64,000 nt of DNA from Streptomyces sp. BHT-5-2 (GTDB taxonomy: Bacteria; Actinomycetota; Actinomycetes; Streptomycetales; Streptomycetaceae): NCBI RefSeq assembly GCF_019774615.1, contig NZ_CP081496.1:4216001-4280000 (forward strand), given 5' to 3'. Below, piece after piece: positions 42,675 to 50,626 of the stretch. Every line of letters starts with the position of its first letter. The first letter of the stretch is position 1. The notes beneath the pieces were generated by a model. The model ran no database searches, was not told the origin of the DNA, and worked only from the letters and a program-made list of their open reading frames with translations. Position numbers and translations under genes: made by a program.

Positions 42675-43322
42675 CTGTCACCCAACGCCGGTCCCACCGC
42701 CGCACCCGCCGCCGACCACCGCAAAGGCCCCCGCCGCCGCGGCGCGGAGCTGGAGAAAGCCATCCTGATGGCGACCCTGGAGGAGCTCAGTGAGACCGGC
42801 TATGCCGAGCTGACGATGGAGCGGGTGGCCAGTCGGGCCCGCACCGGCAAGGCCGCCCTCTACCGACGCTGGTCCAGCCGTGCCGAACTGGTCATGGACG
42901 CCTGCCGGTCGACCGGTCTGACCGCCGTCGAGCCGCCCGACACCGGCGCCCTGCGCTCGGACGTGATAGAGCTCATGCGGCAGCTCGCCGCCAAGGTGGC
43001 CAGCCCGCTCGGCGGCATCCTGCGCGGCCTGCTGGCCGAGATGACCCGCGACTCCGACTTCGCCAAACTCGTCCGGGAAAGCGTCCACACCGTCGGCCCG
43101 GTGGCCCTCCGGACCGTCCTGGAACGCGCGGTCGAACGCGGCGAGATCCAACCCTGGGTCCTGGACTCCCGGCGCGCCACGGTCGCCACCGACCTGCTGC
43201 GCAACCAGTTCCTGCTCTTCGGCACGCCCGTCTCCGACGACGTCATCACCGACATCGTCGACGACATCTACCTCCCCCTGATCCTGCATCCGGCCCCGAA
43301 GCGCGCGGGCGACGGCACCTAG
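42675..43322 (+). CDS. TetR-family regulator, probable non-ATG start
   Basis: The HTH reads RRRGAELEKAILMATLEELS, ETGYAELTMERVASRARTGK and AALYRRWSSRAELV, followed by a TetR_C-type domain (SPLGGILRGLLAEMTRD). The first ATG (42768) would cut helix 1 in half. Upstream the frame is open only back to a TAG at 42618 and contains no ATG, GTG or TTG. A CTG at 42675 is preceded by CGGGAG at 5-6 nt and gives a full 215-residue protein, so I prefer it. The gene is divergent from the P450 and probably represses it. Confidence 0.75.
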   Translation: MSPNAGPTAAPAADHRKGPRRRGAELEKAILMATLEELSETGYAELTMERVASRARTGKAALYRRWSSRAELVMDACRSTGLTAVEPPDTGALRSDVIELMRQLAAKVASPLGGILRGLLAEMTRDSDFAKLVRESVHTVGPVALRTVLERAVERGEIQPWVLDSRRATVATDLLRNQFLLFGTPVSDDVITDIVDDIYLPLILHPAPKRAGDGT

Positions 43323-43351
43323 GACAGCACCGTCCCACCCCACCCCACGAG

Positions 43352-43383
43352 TTGACTCTCACATCGATGTGAGGCCCTAGCGT
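43352..43383 (+). promoter_or_regulatory. MerR-type promoter with elongated spacer upstream of the SDR gene
   Basis: TTGACT (43352-43357) and TAGCGT (43378-43383) are separated by 20 bp, longer than the usual 17. The first 16 bp of that spacer are the perfect palindrome CTCACATCGATGTGAG (43358-43373). This is the layout bound and untwisted by MerR-family activators. No MerR gene lies next to it in the window. Confidence 0.65.
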
Positions 43384-43452
43384 CCCCGGCATCAGCAGGC
43401 GCTCCGCGACATCCGCTCGCGGCGCCGCACGAGACGACAGGGAGTCCTTGCC

Positions 43453-44235
43453 ATGACCACCAACCGCCCGCTCGACGGGAAGACCGCACTGGTGACCGGG
43501 GGCAGCCGGGGCATCGGCCGGGCCATCGCCGAACGCCTCGGGCGCGACGGCGCCGTGGTCGCCCTGACCTACGCCCGCGACCAGGCCGCGGCGGACGAGA
43601 CGGTCGCCCGCATCCGCAAGGACGGCGGCCGGGCGGTCGCGCTGCACGCCCCGCTCGGCGAGCGCGGCGATGCCGCAGCGCTGTGGTCGGCCTTCGACGC
43701 ACGGATCGCGGAACACGCGCCCGGGACGGGCCCGGCGGTCGACATCATCGTCAACAACGCCGGCATCGGCATGCTGTCGGCGCTTCCCGCACTGACCGAG
43801 GACGACTTCGACAGGGTCTTCGCGGTGAACGTCCGCGCGCCGTTCTTCGTCGTCCGAGAAGGGCTCACGCGGCTGCGCGACGGCGGCCGGATCATCAACG
43901 TCTCCAGTGGCGCGGGCCGCCTCGCCATGCCCGTGGCCATCGCCTACGGAGCCACCAAGGCCGCCCTTGACAACTTCACCCTCAACCTGGCCCAGGAACT
44001 GGGCGGCCGGGGCATCACGGCGAACGCGGTCGCCCCGGGGATCATCGACACCGACGTCAACGCCGACTGGCTGCGCGGCAATCCGGCGGCGGAGGCGGAT
44101 GCGGCCGCCCGCGCCGCGCTCGGCCGGGTCGGCCGGCCGGACGACGTCGCCGACATCGTCGCGTTCCTCGCCTCGCACGACTCCCGCTGGATCACCGGCA
44201 AGGTCCTCGACGCGACCGGCGGCGTCAGGCTCTGA
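43453..44235 (+). CDS. SDR-family oxidoreductase
   Basis: This 260-residue classical short-chain dehydrogenase has TGGSRGIGRAIAERL (cofactor), NNAGIG, INVSSGAGRLAMPVAIAYGATKAAL in two parts (catalytic Ser, Tyr, Lys) and PGIIDTDVN. The end shows the ITGKVLDATGGVRL C-terminus. NADPH preference is suggested by the Arg after the glycine motif. It is probably expressed from the MerR-type promoter upstream, which would make it an inducible detoxification enzyme; the substrate is unknown. Confidence 0.9.
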   Translation: MTTNRPLDGKTALVTGGSRGIGRAIAERLGRDGAVVALTYARDQAAADETVARIRKDGGRAVALHAPLGERGDAAALWSAFDARIAEHAPGTGPAVDIIVNNAGIGMLSALPALTEDDFDRVFAVNVRAPFFVVREGLTRLRDGGRIINVSSGAGRLAMPVAIAYGATKAALDNFTLNLAQELGGRGITANAVAPGIIDTDVNADWLRGNPAAEADAAARAALGRVGRPDDVADIVAFLASHDSRWITGKVLDATGGVRL

Positions 44236-44415
44236 CGGGTCATCGGCCGGCCGGCGCCTTCCCACGGGAGCGGCGGCGGCCCGCCGTTCGAGGGACCACG
44301 GGCGCGGCGCGGGCTCGCGGGCCGGTCCACTGCCGTTACGAAGGGACCGACCCCGCGCCGCCGGGGCGGTCCGCCCGTCCCGCCGGCGCGCGACTCGGAA
44401 CGAAAGGATCCGCGC

Positions 44416-45240
44416 GTGTCCGCACCGACCGCGATCGACCACCATGCGAAGACCGGGTACAGCCTGCCGCTGGCCTACTGGCTGGCCCAGGCATCGGACC
44501 TCGCCTACAAGGACGAGTCCACCATCGAGTCCCGGGCCCGCGCCTGGGGCTTCGACCAGGTGCGTCACCATCAGACACGGTTCACGCCGCCGTTCCCGCT
44601 GGAGGACACCCAGGCGTACACGGCGGCCAGCGACCACATGATCATCACCGCCTTCCGCGGCACCGAACCGGTGCAGATCCGTGACTGGCTCTCCGACGCC
44701 ACCACTCCCCCGTGGCCGGGCCCGGCCAGGACCGGCTATGTCCACTACGGCTTCGCCGAGGCACTTCAGTCGGTCTTCCCGGACGTCAGGAAGACCCTGG
44801 CGGAGCTGCGCACCAACGGCCAGTCGGTGTGGTTCACCGGGCACAGTCTCGGCGGTGCGCTGGCCATGCTTGCCGGCGCGTGGATGTACCTGGAGGACCC
44901 GCGGTTGCAGGCGGACGGCGTCTACACCTACGGGCAGCCCCGCACCTGCGACCGCCTCCTGGCGGACGCGTACAACAAGGGCTTCAAGGGCCGCATGTAC
45001 CGCTTCGTCAACAACAACGACATCGTCCCGCAGCTTCCGCCCGAGCCTGCCTTCACGCACGTCGACGCGCTGAGGTACATCGACTCGGGCGGGCGGCTGC
45101 ACGACTCCATGGGGCTGCTCGGCGGCCTGGCGGACCGGGCCAAGGGGCTGACCGCGGACGCGTTCGCGCCGGCCTCGGACGGTGTCCGGGACCACTTGAT
45201 CAAGCGCTACATCGCCGCCATCGAGCAGAACCTCTCCTGA
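44416..45240 (+). CDS. Class 3 lipase-family protein
   Basis: The 274-residue alpha/beta hydrolase has the oxyanion-region ITAFRGTEP, the nucleophile elbow FTGHSLGGALAMLAG with Ser144, VYTYGQPRTCD and a late RFVNNNDIVPQLPP carrying the probable Asp, as in fungal-type class 3 lipases. There is no obvious signal peptide after the GTG at 44416, so it may act inside the cell or use a non-classical exit. It converges with the LodB-fusion gene, with 76 bp between. Confidence 0.88.
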   Translation: MSAPTAIDHHAKTGYSLPLAYWLAQASDLAYKDESTIESRARAWGFDQVRHHQTRFTPPFPLEDTQAYTAASDHMIITAFRGTEPVQIRDWLSDATTPPWPGPARTGYVHYGFAEALQSVFPDVRKTLAELRTNGQSVWFTGHSLGGALAMLAGAWMYLEDPRLQADGVYTYGQPRTCDRLLADAYNKGFKGRMYRFVNNNDIVPQLPPEPAFTHVDALRYIDSGGRLHDSMGLLGGLADRAKGLTADAFAPASDGVRDHLIKRYIAAIEQNLS

Positions 45241-45316
45241 CCCTCGACCTGGATCCGACGGAGCATCAAGTGCGCCCGGTCCGCGCGGAGTTCGCGGCCC
45301 GGGCCACCGGGCGCCG

Positions 45317-47197
45317 TCAGGGGTTGTTGAGACTGGTGTGGTTCCACCAGCCCTGGCGGCCGACGGTGAAGTCGATCGTCGGGCTGCTCCCGTTGAGCCG
45401 GCCCTGGTACTTCTTGCCCTTTTCGAGCTTGCTCTTCTTGATCACTTCCCTGGGGTCCTTGATCGACTCGATGACGAGCGTCGGGACCTTCTTCAGCGTC
45501 GCGGGGTCGATGGTCTGGTCGGTGACGACGGTGACGACCTCGTCCCAGTTCGGCTTCTGCGCGAGCTGGTGGGCGAGGTGGATCTCCTTGCCTTCGCCGA
45601 ACACCAGGTAGGTGAGGTAGTCGGGGTAGGGGTAGTCCGCGCCCCCGAGCTTGCGGAAGCTCAGAACCTCCTGGCACTTCACCCTGGTCAGCGTGGTGGT
45701 GATCTTCTCGAACTTGCGCGTGGCACCACCGTCCGAGACGAGGACGCGCTCCAGGTAGACGTTGAACTCCTTGCCCGGCTTCAGGTCCGGCAGCAGGAAG
45801 TGCTCCGGGCACTGCAGCGAGTAGAACACCCACTTGTCCTCGTTCGCCTTCAGGTCCTCCCGGTACTTGTCGCGCAGGGCGTCCGGGACGTCGAAGGTGT
45901 AGACGGCCTGGTAGTTGTGGCCGGAGGTCTCGCTGTAGAGGGCGAGGTGGTAGAAGAAGAGCTTTTCCTTGCCCAGGATGAGGAAGCGGTGGAAGTGGCC
46001 ACCGTGGCCGTCGTGCTGGGTCGAGTCGGGTGCGGTGTTCATGGTGTGCGGGCGCCTTTCGTGGGGTGGGGTGGGGTTGGTGTGCCGTCTGGCCCAGAAG
46101 GGGCGGCCGGCCCATCGGGTTTCCTGAGCGTGGACGGCGCGGTGGCCGTCCTGGTAGGCGGTACGTGCGGTGGCGACCTTCGCCGCGTAGTCGGCCAGTG
46201 CCGTGCGGTCGCCGCGCAGTTGGCCGTCCACCGCCTCGCCCGCGCTCAGCCCGGTGTAGAGGGCGGTCAGGATGCCCTGGGAGCTGAGCGGGTCGAAGGC
46301 GGCGGCCGCGTCCCCGGCGGCCGTCCAGCCGTCCCCGTGCACCCGGTCCAGATGGGCGGTGTGCGCGGGGGCGCGGCGGGGCGGCCGGAGGGCGTCGAGC
46401 CCGTGCGGACGGGCCCGGCCGGAGACGTGCCGGGTGGCCAGCAGCCGGTCGCGGAACCCCTCGGCGCCGCGGACGGCGGCGAGGGGCAGGTCGGGGTCGG
46501 TGAAGTAGGCGACCAGGCGCTGCCGGGAGGGCAGCAGAGCGGTGTACCACCAGCCGTCCTGGTCGGACTCGACCAGCGAACGGCCGTCGGTGGCACCGTC
46601 CCGCGCCGGGTCGAGGAGGAGGTGCAGGGCGGTGAGCCGGTCGCCGGTGCGGCGGCGGGCGCCGGCGCGGACGGCGAGCGCGGCGCCCCGGCCGGTGGCG
46701 TCGACCAGCCAGCGGCAGCGGACCGTGCGGTCGCCGCCCCTGGTGCCGCGGTCGCGCAGCGGGACCCGCCAACTGCCGTCGGGCTGCCGGACGGGGCCTC
46801 GTACGGCGGTGCGTTCGGCGACGTCCGCGCCCGCGGCCCGGGTGGCCGCCCGCAGCCGCCGGTCGAAGAGCGCCCGGTCGAGATGCCATCCGTGGCCGTA
46901 GGGGTCGCGGAGGAAGTCCACCTCGTGCAGTGCGGACGAGCCCCAGGCGGACTGGTTGCCGTGGCAGGGCAGATGGCCGCCGCCCAGCACCGGGCGCTCG
47001 ACGCCGAGGTCGGCCAGGATCAGCCGCCCCACGGAGACGAGCGACTCGCCGACCTTGGGCGGGCCGGTGCCGGCGTCGGCCAGCAGCACCCGGCGCCCCG
47101 CCCGGACGAGGGTCAGCGCGGCGGCGCAACCGGCCGGGCCGCCGCCCGCGACCACCACGTCATAGGCGGGCGCGGGGGCCCGCGGTTCTCGGCTCAC
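45317..47197 (-). CDS. lodB: LodB-like flavoprotein in uninterrupted frame with a C-terminal domain of unknown function
   Basis: From GTG 47197 (overlapping the lodA stop as GTGA) the first 385 codons give a flavoprotein of the tryptophan-halogenase-like LodB type: YDVVVAGGGPAGCAAALTLV, GWHLDRALFDRRLR, LVDATGRGAAL, GDAAAAFDPLSSQGILTALY, ending ETRWAGRPFWARRHT. LodB is needed to form the quinone cofactor of LodA. No stop follows; the frame runs on through a PTPPHERRPHT linker into 241 residues (MNTAPDSTQHDGHGGHFHRF onward to GWWNHTSLNNP) with no motif I recognise. An internal ATG at 46042 with AAAGGCG about 12 nt upstream could start that part separately. Confidence 0.8.
   Translation of the reverse strand: MSREPRAPAPAYDVVVAGGGPAGCAAALTLVRAGRRVLLADAGTGPPKVGESLVSVGRLILADLGVERPVLGGGHLPCHGNQSAWGSSALHEVDFLRDPYGHGWHLDRALFDRRLRAATRAAGADVAERTAVRGPVRQPDGSWRVPLRDRGTRGGDRTVRCRWLVDATGRGAALAVRAGARRRTGDRLTALHLLLDPARDGATDGRSLVESDQDGWWYTALLPSRQRLVAYFTDPDLPLAAVRGAEGFRDRLLATRHVSGRARPHGLDALRPPRRAPAHTAHLDRVHGDGWTAAGDAAAAFDPLSSQGILTALYTGLSAGEAVDGQLRGDRTALADYAAKVATARTAYQDGHRAVHAQETRWAGRPFWARRHTNPTPPHERRPHTMNTAPDSTQHDGHGGHFHRFLILGKEKLFFYHLALYSETSGHNYQAVYTFDVPDALRDKYREDLKANEDKWVFYSLQCPEHFLLPDLKPGKEFNVYLERVLVSDGGATRKFEKITTTLTRVKCQEVLSFRKLGGADYPYPDYLTYLVFGEGKEIHLAHQLAQKPNWDEVVTVVTDQTIDPATLKKVPTLVIESIKDPREVIKKSKLEKGKKYQGRLNGSSPTIDFTVGRQGWWNHTSLNNP
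46062..46076. repeat. Three TGGGG pentanucleotide repeats in the LodB-fusion linker
   Basis: (TGGGG)x3 occupies 46062-46076 on the + strand (CCCCA on the coding strand), exactly between the flavoprotein and the C-terminal domain. Gain or loss of one 5-bp unit would shift the frame. The run of G-tracts could also fold as a G-quadruplex. Confidence 0.8.
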
Positions 47198-49224
47198 TGG
47201 TTCTCGTGGAACGGGTCGAGCTTCTCCAGGTAGCCGGCGGCGATCGCCGTCTCGTCGTAGCCGGTCAGCGCCTTGGCCTCCTCGACCGCCTGCTGGACCA
47301 GGGCCGACTCGACGTCCTCGGCGGGGATGGCGCCGCGCCAGGTACCAGCGGCCGCGGCCAGCCGGGGTACGCCGGCCTCGGGCACATGGATGTTGATGAG
47401 GTTGGCGTGGTCCGGGGCCCGGTCGTAGCTGGGCTCGGACTCGACCTGCATGTACTTGGGGAACTTGCCGTCGCCCACCTTGTATTCGTGCGGCTCGACG
47501 ATGCCGAACTTGAACCAGTCGTCGATCATCTGCCGACGTTGGTCGTTGTACTTCACGTTCTTGAGGCCGCGCAGCCAGACCGCCCGGTTCTCGAACGCCT
47601 TCTCCCGGGCGGTGTCGTCGCCGCCGACCGGTTTGGTGTTGACGATGTCGAAGTCGGCCTTCTTCAGGACGTGGTTGGGCATCTGGGCGGGCCAGAAGGT
47701 GGGCAGATAGGGGCTGTAGCGCGGGCCGAGCTGGTTCACCACCTGGTAGCCGAAGCGGCAGCTGGCGGTGTCGCACTGCCAGGGTGCGGCCATCCAGCGG
47801 GTGAGGTCGCCGGGGCTCTGCGCGTAGAGCGGGCCGGTCTTGCCCAGCATGTCGTCGACCTTGAACTCGTCGCCGTAGTCCGGTTCCTGGGTGCCCTCGG
47901 CACGGTGCAGGATGCGGAACGGCTCGGAGAACATGGTCTTGTGGCGGATCGGCCAGGTGACCTCGCTGCCGGGGTGGAAGGCGTCGGCGGCGCAGTTGTC
48001 GAGCGCCGCGCGGTCCAGCAGACCGGGCTGTCGGGCGATGGGGGCCTGGTCCACGTCGGGGTAGCCGGTGCGGGGCGGTCCCGGGACGAAGTCGCCGTCG
48101 GCCCACCGGGCCAGGATCCAGTCCTGGGTGGGCGAGAGCGTGAGGTGCTGCCGTACGGAGTCGGGCTTCTTGCCCGACATGGCGTCGCCGTACAGCCATG
48201 GCCAGGGCACCGGCGACATGCCGTCCCGCTCGTAGTCGCGCATCTGGTGGTAGATCTGGCGGCGCAGGTCCCGGTTGGTCTCGCTGGTGTCGTTGAGGCG
48301 CTTGCGCATGGCCGGGTCGAGGAAGTGGTACGGGCCCCGCCAGCCGAACTGGGTGGCGAAGCCGTGGTTGACCCACTGCAGTTCACAGAAGCGGGCCAGC
48401 AGCGGTTCGACGTCCTCCGGGTAGGAGGGCCGGGGCCCGACCTTCAGGGTCTTCTCGGTGACGAACACGTCGTAGAGCAGGTCGTAGAGGGTACGGATGG
48501 TCTTCACGCCGGGGGCGTAGTGGGGCGGGCCGACCACGACCCAGGCCGGGCTGGCGGTCTTGGTCACGCCTCCGATGGTCACCTCGGCGGTGATCGGGCC
48601 GTCGGAGATGTTGTCGTACCAAGTGTCGTTGTTGGCCACACCGGAGATGGGGTTGTTCTTCTCGTCCCAGGAGGCCGACGCGCCGTCGCCGCCGGTCACG
48701 ACCAGCCGGCCACCGGATTCGGCGAACGCCTGACCCAGCGTGATCGGTTTCCCCATGATCTCCCCGGCGAGGGTGAAGGGCTTCTCCTGAGGCACCTCGA
48801 TGGTCTGCCGACCGGAGTCGATGACGAGCTTCTTGCGCTCCGCACCCTTCACGGTGGCGTTCCGCCGCCGTCGCATGTCCGGCTTCAGCTTCGTCGGGTC
48901 CTTGGCCTCCGGGATGTCGAGCGGGAAGTGGAACTGATACCAGGCGGCCTTCTTGTTGGCGAGGTGCACCGACCACCGGATCTCGGTGACGTCGTCCTGG
49001 CCCGTCTCCAGTTCCCGGACGACCTCGCCGGCCTTGTTGTAGCCGTAGAGCCGGAACCGCGCGGCCTGCTTGATGATCTTGCCTGAGCCGTCCTTGTAAG
49101 AGCCCGGCGGCAGCGGCGGCTGGTCCGGCGACTCCGGCCCGATGTAGTACGCGTGGTCACTGTTGCCGACCCTGGCTATGCCGATGGCGGGGTGAATCTT
49201 CACCTGGGCAATCTGCTGATCCAT
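47194..49224 (-). CDS. lodA: LodA/GoxA-type CTQ-dependent amino-acid oxidase
   Basis: The 676-residue protein opens MDQQIAQVKIHPAIGIARVG then NSDHAYYIGPE, the LodA family N-terminus. Later motifs are SASWDEKNNPISGVANNDTW, SPAWVVVGPPHYAPG, FCELQWVNHGF and, near residue 480-510, MAAPWQCDTASCRFGYQVVN and YLPTFWPAQMPNHVL. A Cys and a Trp in the last region are candidates for the cysteine tryptophylquinone cofactor. LodA members oxidise lysine, glycine or other amino acids, releasing H2O2, and can be antibacterial. No signal peptide is seen. GAGG lies 7 nt before the ATG, and lodB follows with a 4-nt overlap. Confidence 0.9.
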   Translation of the reverse strand: MDQQIAQVKIHPAIGIARVGNSDHAYYIGPESPDQPPLPPGSYKDGSGKIIKQAARFRLYGYNKAGEVVRELETGQDDVTEIRWSVHLANKKAAWYQFHFPLDIPEAKDPTKLKPDMRRRRNATVKGAERKKLVIDSGRQTIEVPQEKPFTLAGEIMGKPITLGQAFAESGGRLVVTGGDGASASWDEKNNPISGVANNDTWYDNISDGPITAEVTIGGVTKTASPAWVVVGPPHYAPGVKTIRTLYDLLYDVFVTEKTLKVGPRPSYPEDVEPLLARFCELQWVNHGFATQFGWRGPYHFLDPAMRKRLNDTSETNRDLRRQIYHQMRDYERDGMSPVPWPWLYGDAMSGKKPDSVRQHLTLSPTQDWILARWADGDFVPGPPRTGYPDVDQAPIARQPGLLDRAALDNCAADAFHPGSEVTWPIRHKTMFSEPFRILHRAEGTQEPDYGDEFKVDDMLGKTGPLYAQSPGDLTRWMAAPWQCDTASCRFGYQVVNQLGPRYSPYLPTFWPAQMPNHVLKKADFDIVNTKPVGGDDTAREKAFENRAVWLRGLKNVKYNDQRRQMIDDWFKFGIVEPHEYKVGDGKFPKYMQVESEPSYDRAPDHANLINIHVPEAGVPRLAAAAGTWRGAIPAEDVESALVQQAVEEAKALTGYDETAIAAGYLEKLDPFHENQ

Positions 49225-49971
49225 TACGGGACCTCATAGTGGAGTGATGTCTATAGCCCCCTCAGTTACGTAATGTTCGTTATCTTCCGGCGCCCCGGCG
49301 ATCCTGCTGCGTCCTAACGGGTACACCGTTCACTCCGTCGCGCCACCGCGCAGGAGAAGGCGGCTTCTCCGGCGCGGCGGCGCGGGGCCGGGCGAGTGGT
49401 GTCGCCCCTCCGATCGGGTGGTGCGAGCGGGGCGAGCGGTCGCGTCGGCTCCGGCCCCTGGCCGTCACCGGGCCGGAGCCACCGGCCGGCGATCGCGCCG
49501 ACGCGCCCGTCCGCGCAGGCACGTCCCAGTCCGGATGCACGGCGAGGGGCGCTGCCGGCGAGGGCGCGTCCACACCCGGCGAGGGTGTGCACCGTCCACC
49601 CTCAACTGCCGGGCCATGACGACGCGTTCGAACCGTACGGACAACGACAGAGCGGCCAGGCGGCGGTCAGGACTACGAAACACCAACTCCTCGCATCGCA
49701 CGGAGAGTTCGACGTCTCGCAGGCGACACGGCCGGACATCGAGCACGGCCCGGGCTTCGGTCCGGGCCGGTGACCGGCCGGGACGGACGCGCGAACCGGC
49801 GGGGCCGACGGAGACACGGGCGCCGCCGACGCGCCCGGCGCGATCAACGGCCGGGCGCCCTTGCGACGTCACGCAGAGGCCCAGGCCCGCGGCACGGATC
49901 AGCTCAACTGATCGAGTGCACTCCGGGGTAGGTCGTCGTCTCGGGGGCGCGAGCCGGATACCCTCCGCGCC
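49225..49971. other. 747-bp stretch without a convincing gene
   Basis: The region must hold the leftward lodA promoter and the rightward promoter of the zinc-ribbon genes. ORFs of 80-210 codons exist on both strands, but all are Arg/Pro/Ser-rich with no motif and look like GC-driven noise. A lower-GC patch at about 49230-49285 (CATTACGTAACTGAGG on the reverse strand) is the likely lodA promoter area. I see no repeat or mobile element. Confidence 0.5.
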
Positions 49972-50235
49972 ATGGGGACCTTCGCCGACGAAGCACGGTC
50001 ACGGCTGGCGAATCTGCTGCGGATGGCAGGAAACAGCGAGCGGGACCGGGCGCTGATCATCGCGTATGTGGAGTCCACACCCGAGCCGCCGCCGCTCGGG
50101 CCGCGCGGCATCCACACCAGCGGCTGCCCGCAGTGCCGGAACACCATGTGGGGCCAACGCGATCGGGACGGGCACCCGATCGCCGTCTGTGCGCGGTGCG
50201 GGTTCGTCAAGGAGGCCGACAGTGGACTGTCCTGA
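49972..50235 (+). CDS. Small zinc-ribbon protein A
   Basis: The 87-residue protein has a helical N-terminus (MGTFADEARSRLANLLRMAG) and one zinc ribbon: CPQCRNTMWGQRDRDG followed by AVCARCGFVK (C-x2-C...C-x2-C). The next gene begins inside its end, at 50222, with AAGGAGG in the coding sequence, so translation is coupled. Zinc ribbons of this type often bind nucleic acid or protein partners. No family name is offered. Confidence 0.7.
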   Translation: MGTFADEARSRLANLLRMAGNSERDRALIIAYVESTPEPPPLGPRGIHTSGCPQCRNTMWGQRDRDGHPIAVCARCGFVKEADSGLS

Positions 50236-50572
50236 CTGCCGCTTGCCGATGCTTGAGCCTGACCCGCAGAGTAATCGACACTGGTGTTATCGATGCGGTC
50301 GCGTCGCGGCGACCGGTGAGACCCCGGACGACATCACCCTTCGCGAACGGTGGCGCCAGGAGGCGTTCGTCCTGCTCGACTACGCGATAGCGCTGCGCGG
50401 CAGGTGCCGCACGCGCTCCCCGAGGGAGGACCTGCCCATGGGCCAGCTCATTCAGACCCGAGGCTGCAGCAAGTGCGGCGGCACCATGTACCGGACGGTC
50501 GAGACGGACCGGGACGGGAATCCGACACAGGAGAGCCAGTTCGTCTGCTCCGCCTGTGGCCACATTGAATGA
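50222..50572 (+). CDS. Small double zinc-ribbon protein B
   Basis: From GTG 50222, with AAGGAGG 6-7 nt upstream, the 116-residue product has two zinc ribbons: VDCPDCRLPML with HWCYRCGRVA near the N-terminus, and RGCSKCGGTMYRTVETDRDG with QFVCSACGHIE at the end. A 40-residue helix (DITLRERWRQEAFVLLDYAI) joins them. An internal ATG at 50438 with GGGAGGA upstream could yield the second ribbon alone (44 residues). The overlap with protein A suggests a complex. Confidence 0.7.
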   Translation: MDCPDCRLPMLEPDPQSNRHWCYRCGRVAATGETPDDITLRERWRQEAFVLLDYAIALRGRCRTRSPREDLPMGQLIQTRGCSKCGGTMYRTVETDRDGNPTQESQFVCSACGHIE

Positions 50573-50626
50573 TGGGCCGTCAGTTCTCTGCTGTGATACG
50601 GACGTTGGAGGTTCGTTTCGGCACGC

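Noticed and set aside
44236..44415. GC-rich repeats between SDR and lipase genes as a possible mobile-element end
   Set aside because: No matched terminal inverted repeats or target-site duplication; ordinary GC-rich spacer.
47198..48376. Upstream extension of the LodB-fusion frame to 48376
   Set aside because: This part is antisense-frame noise inside lodA; LodB homology begins at the GTG at 47197, which overlaps the lodA stop.
49280..50056. Several ORFs of 80-210 codons between lodA and the zinc-ribbon genes
   Set aside because: All are Arg/Pro/Ser-rich with no motif or ribosome binding site, and they overlap one another on both strands.
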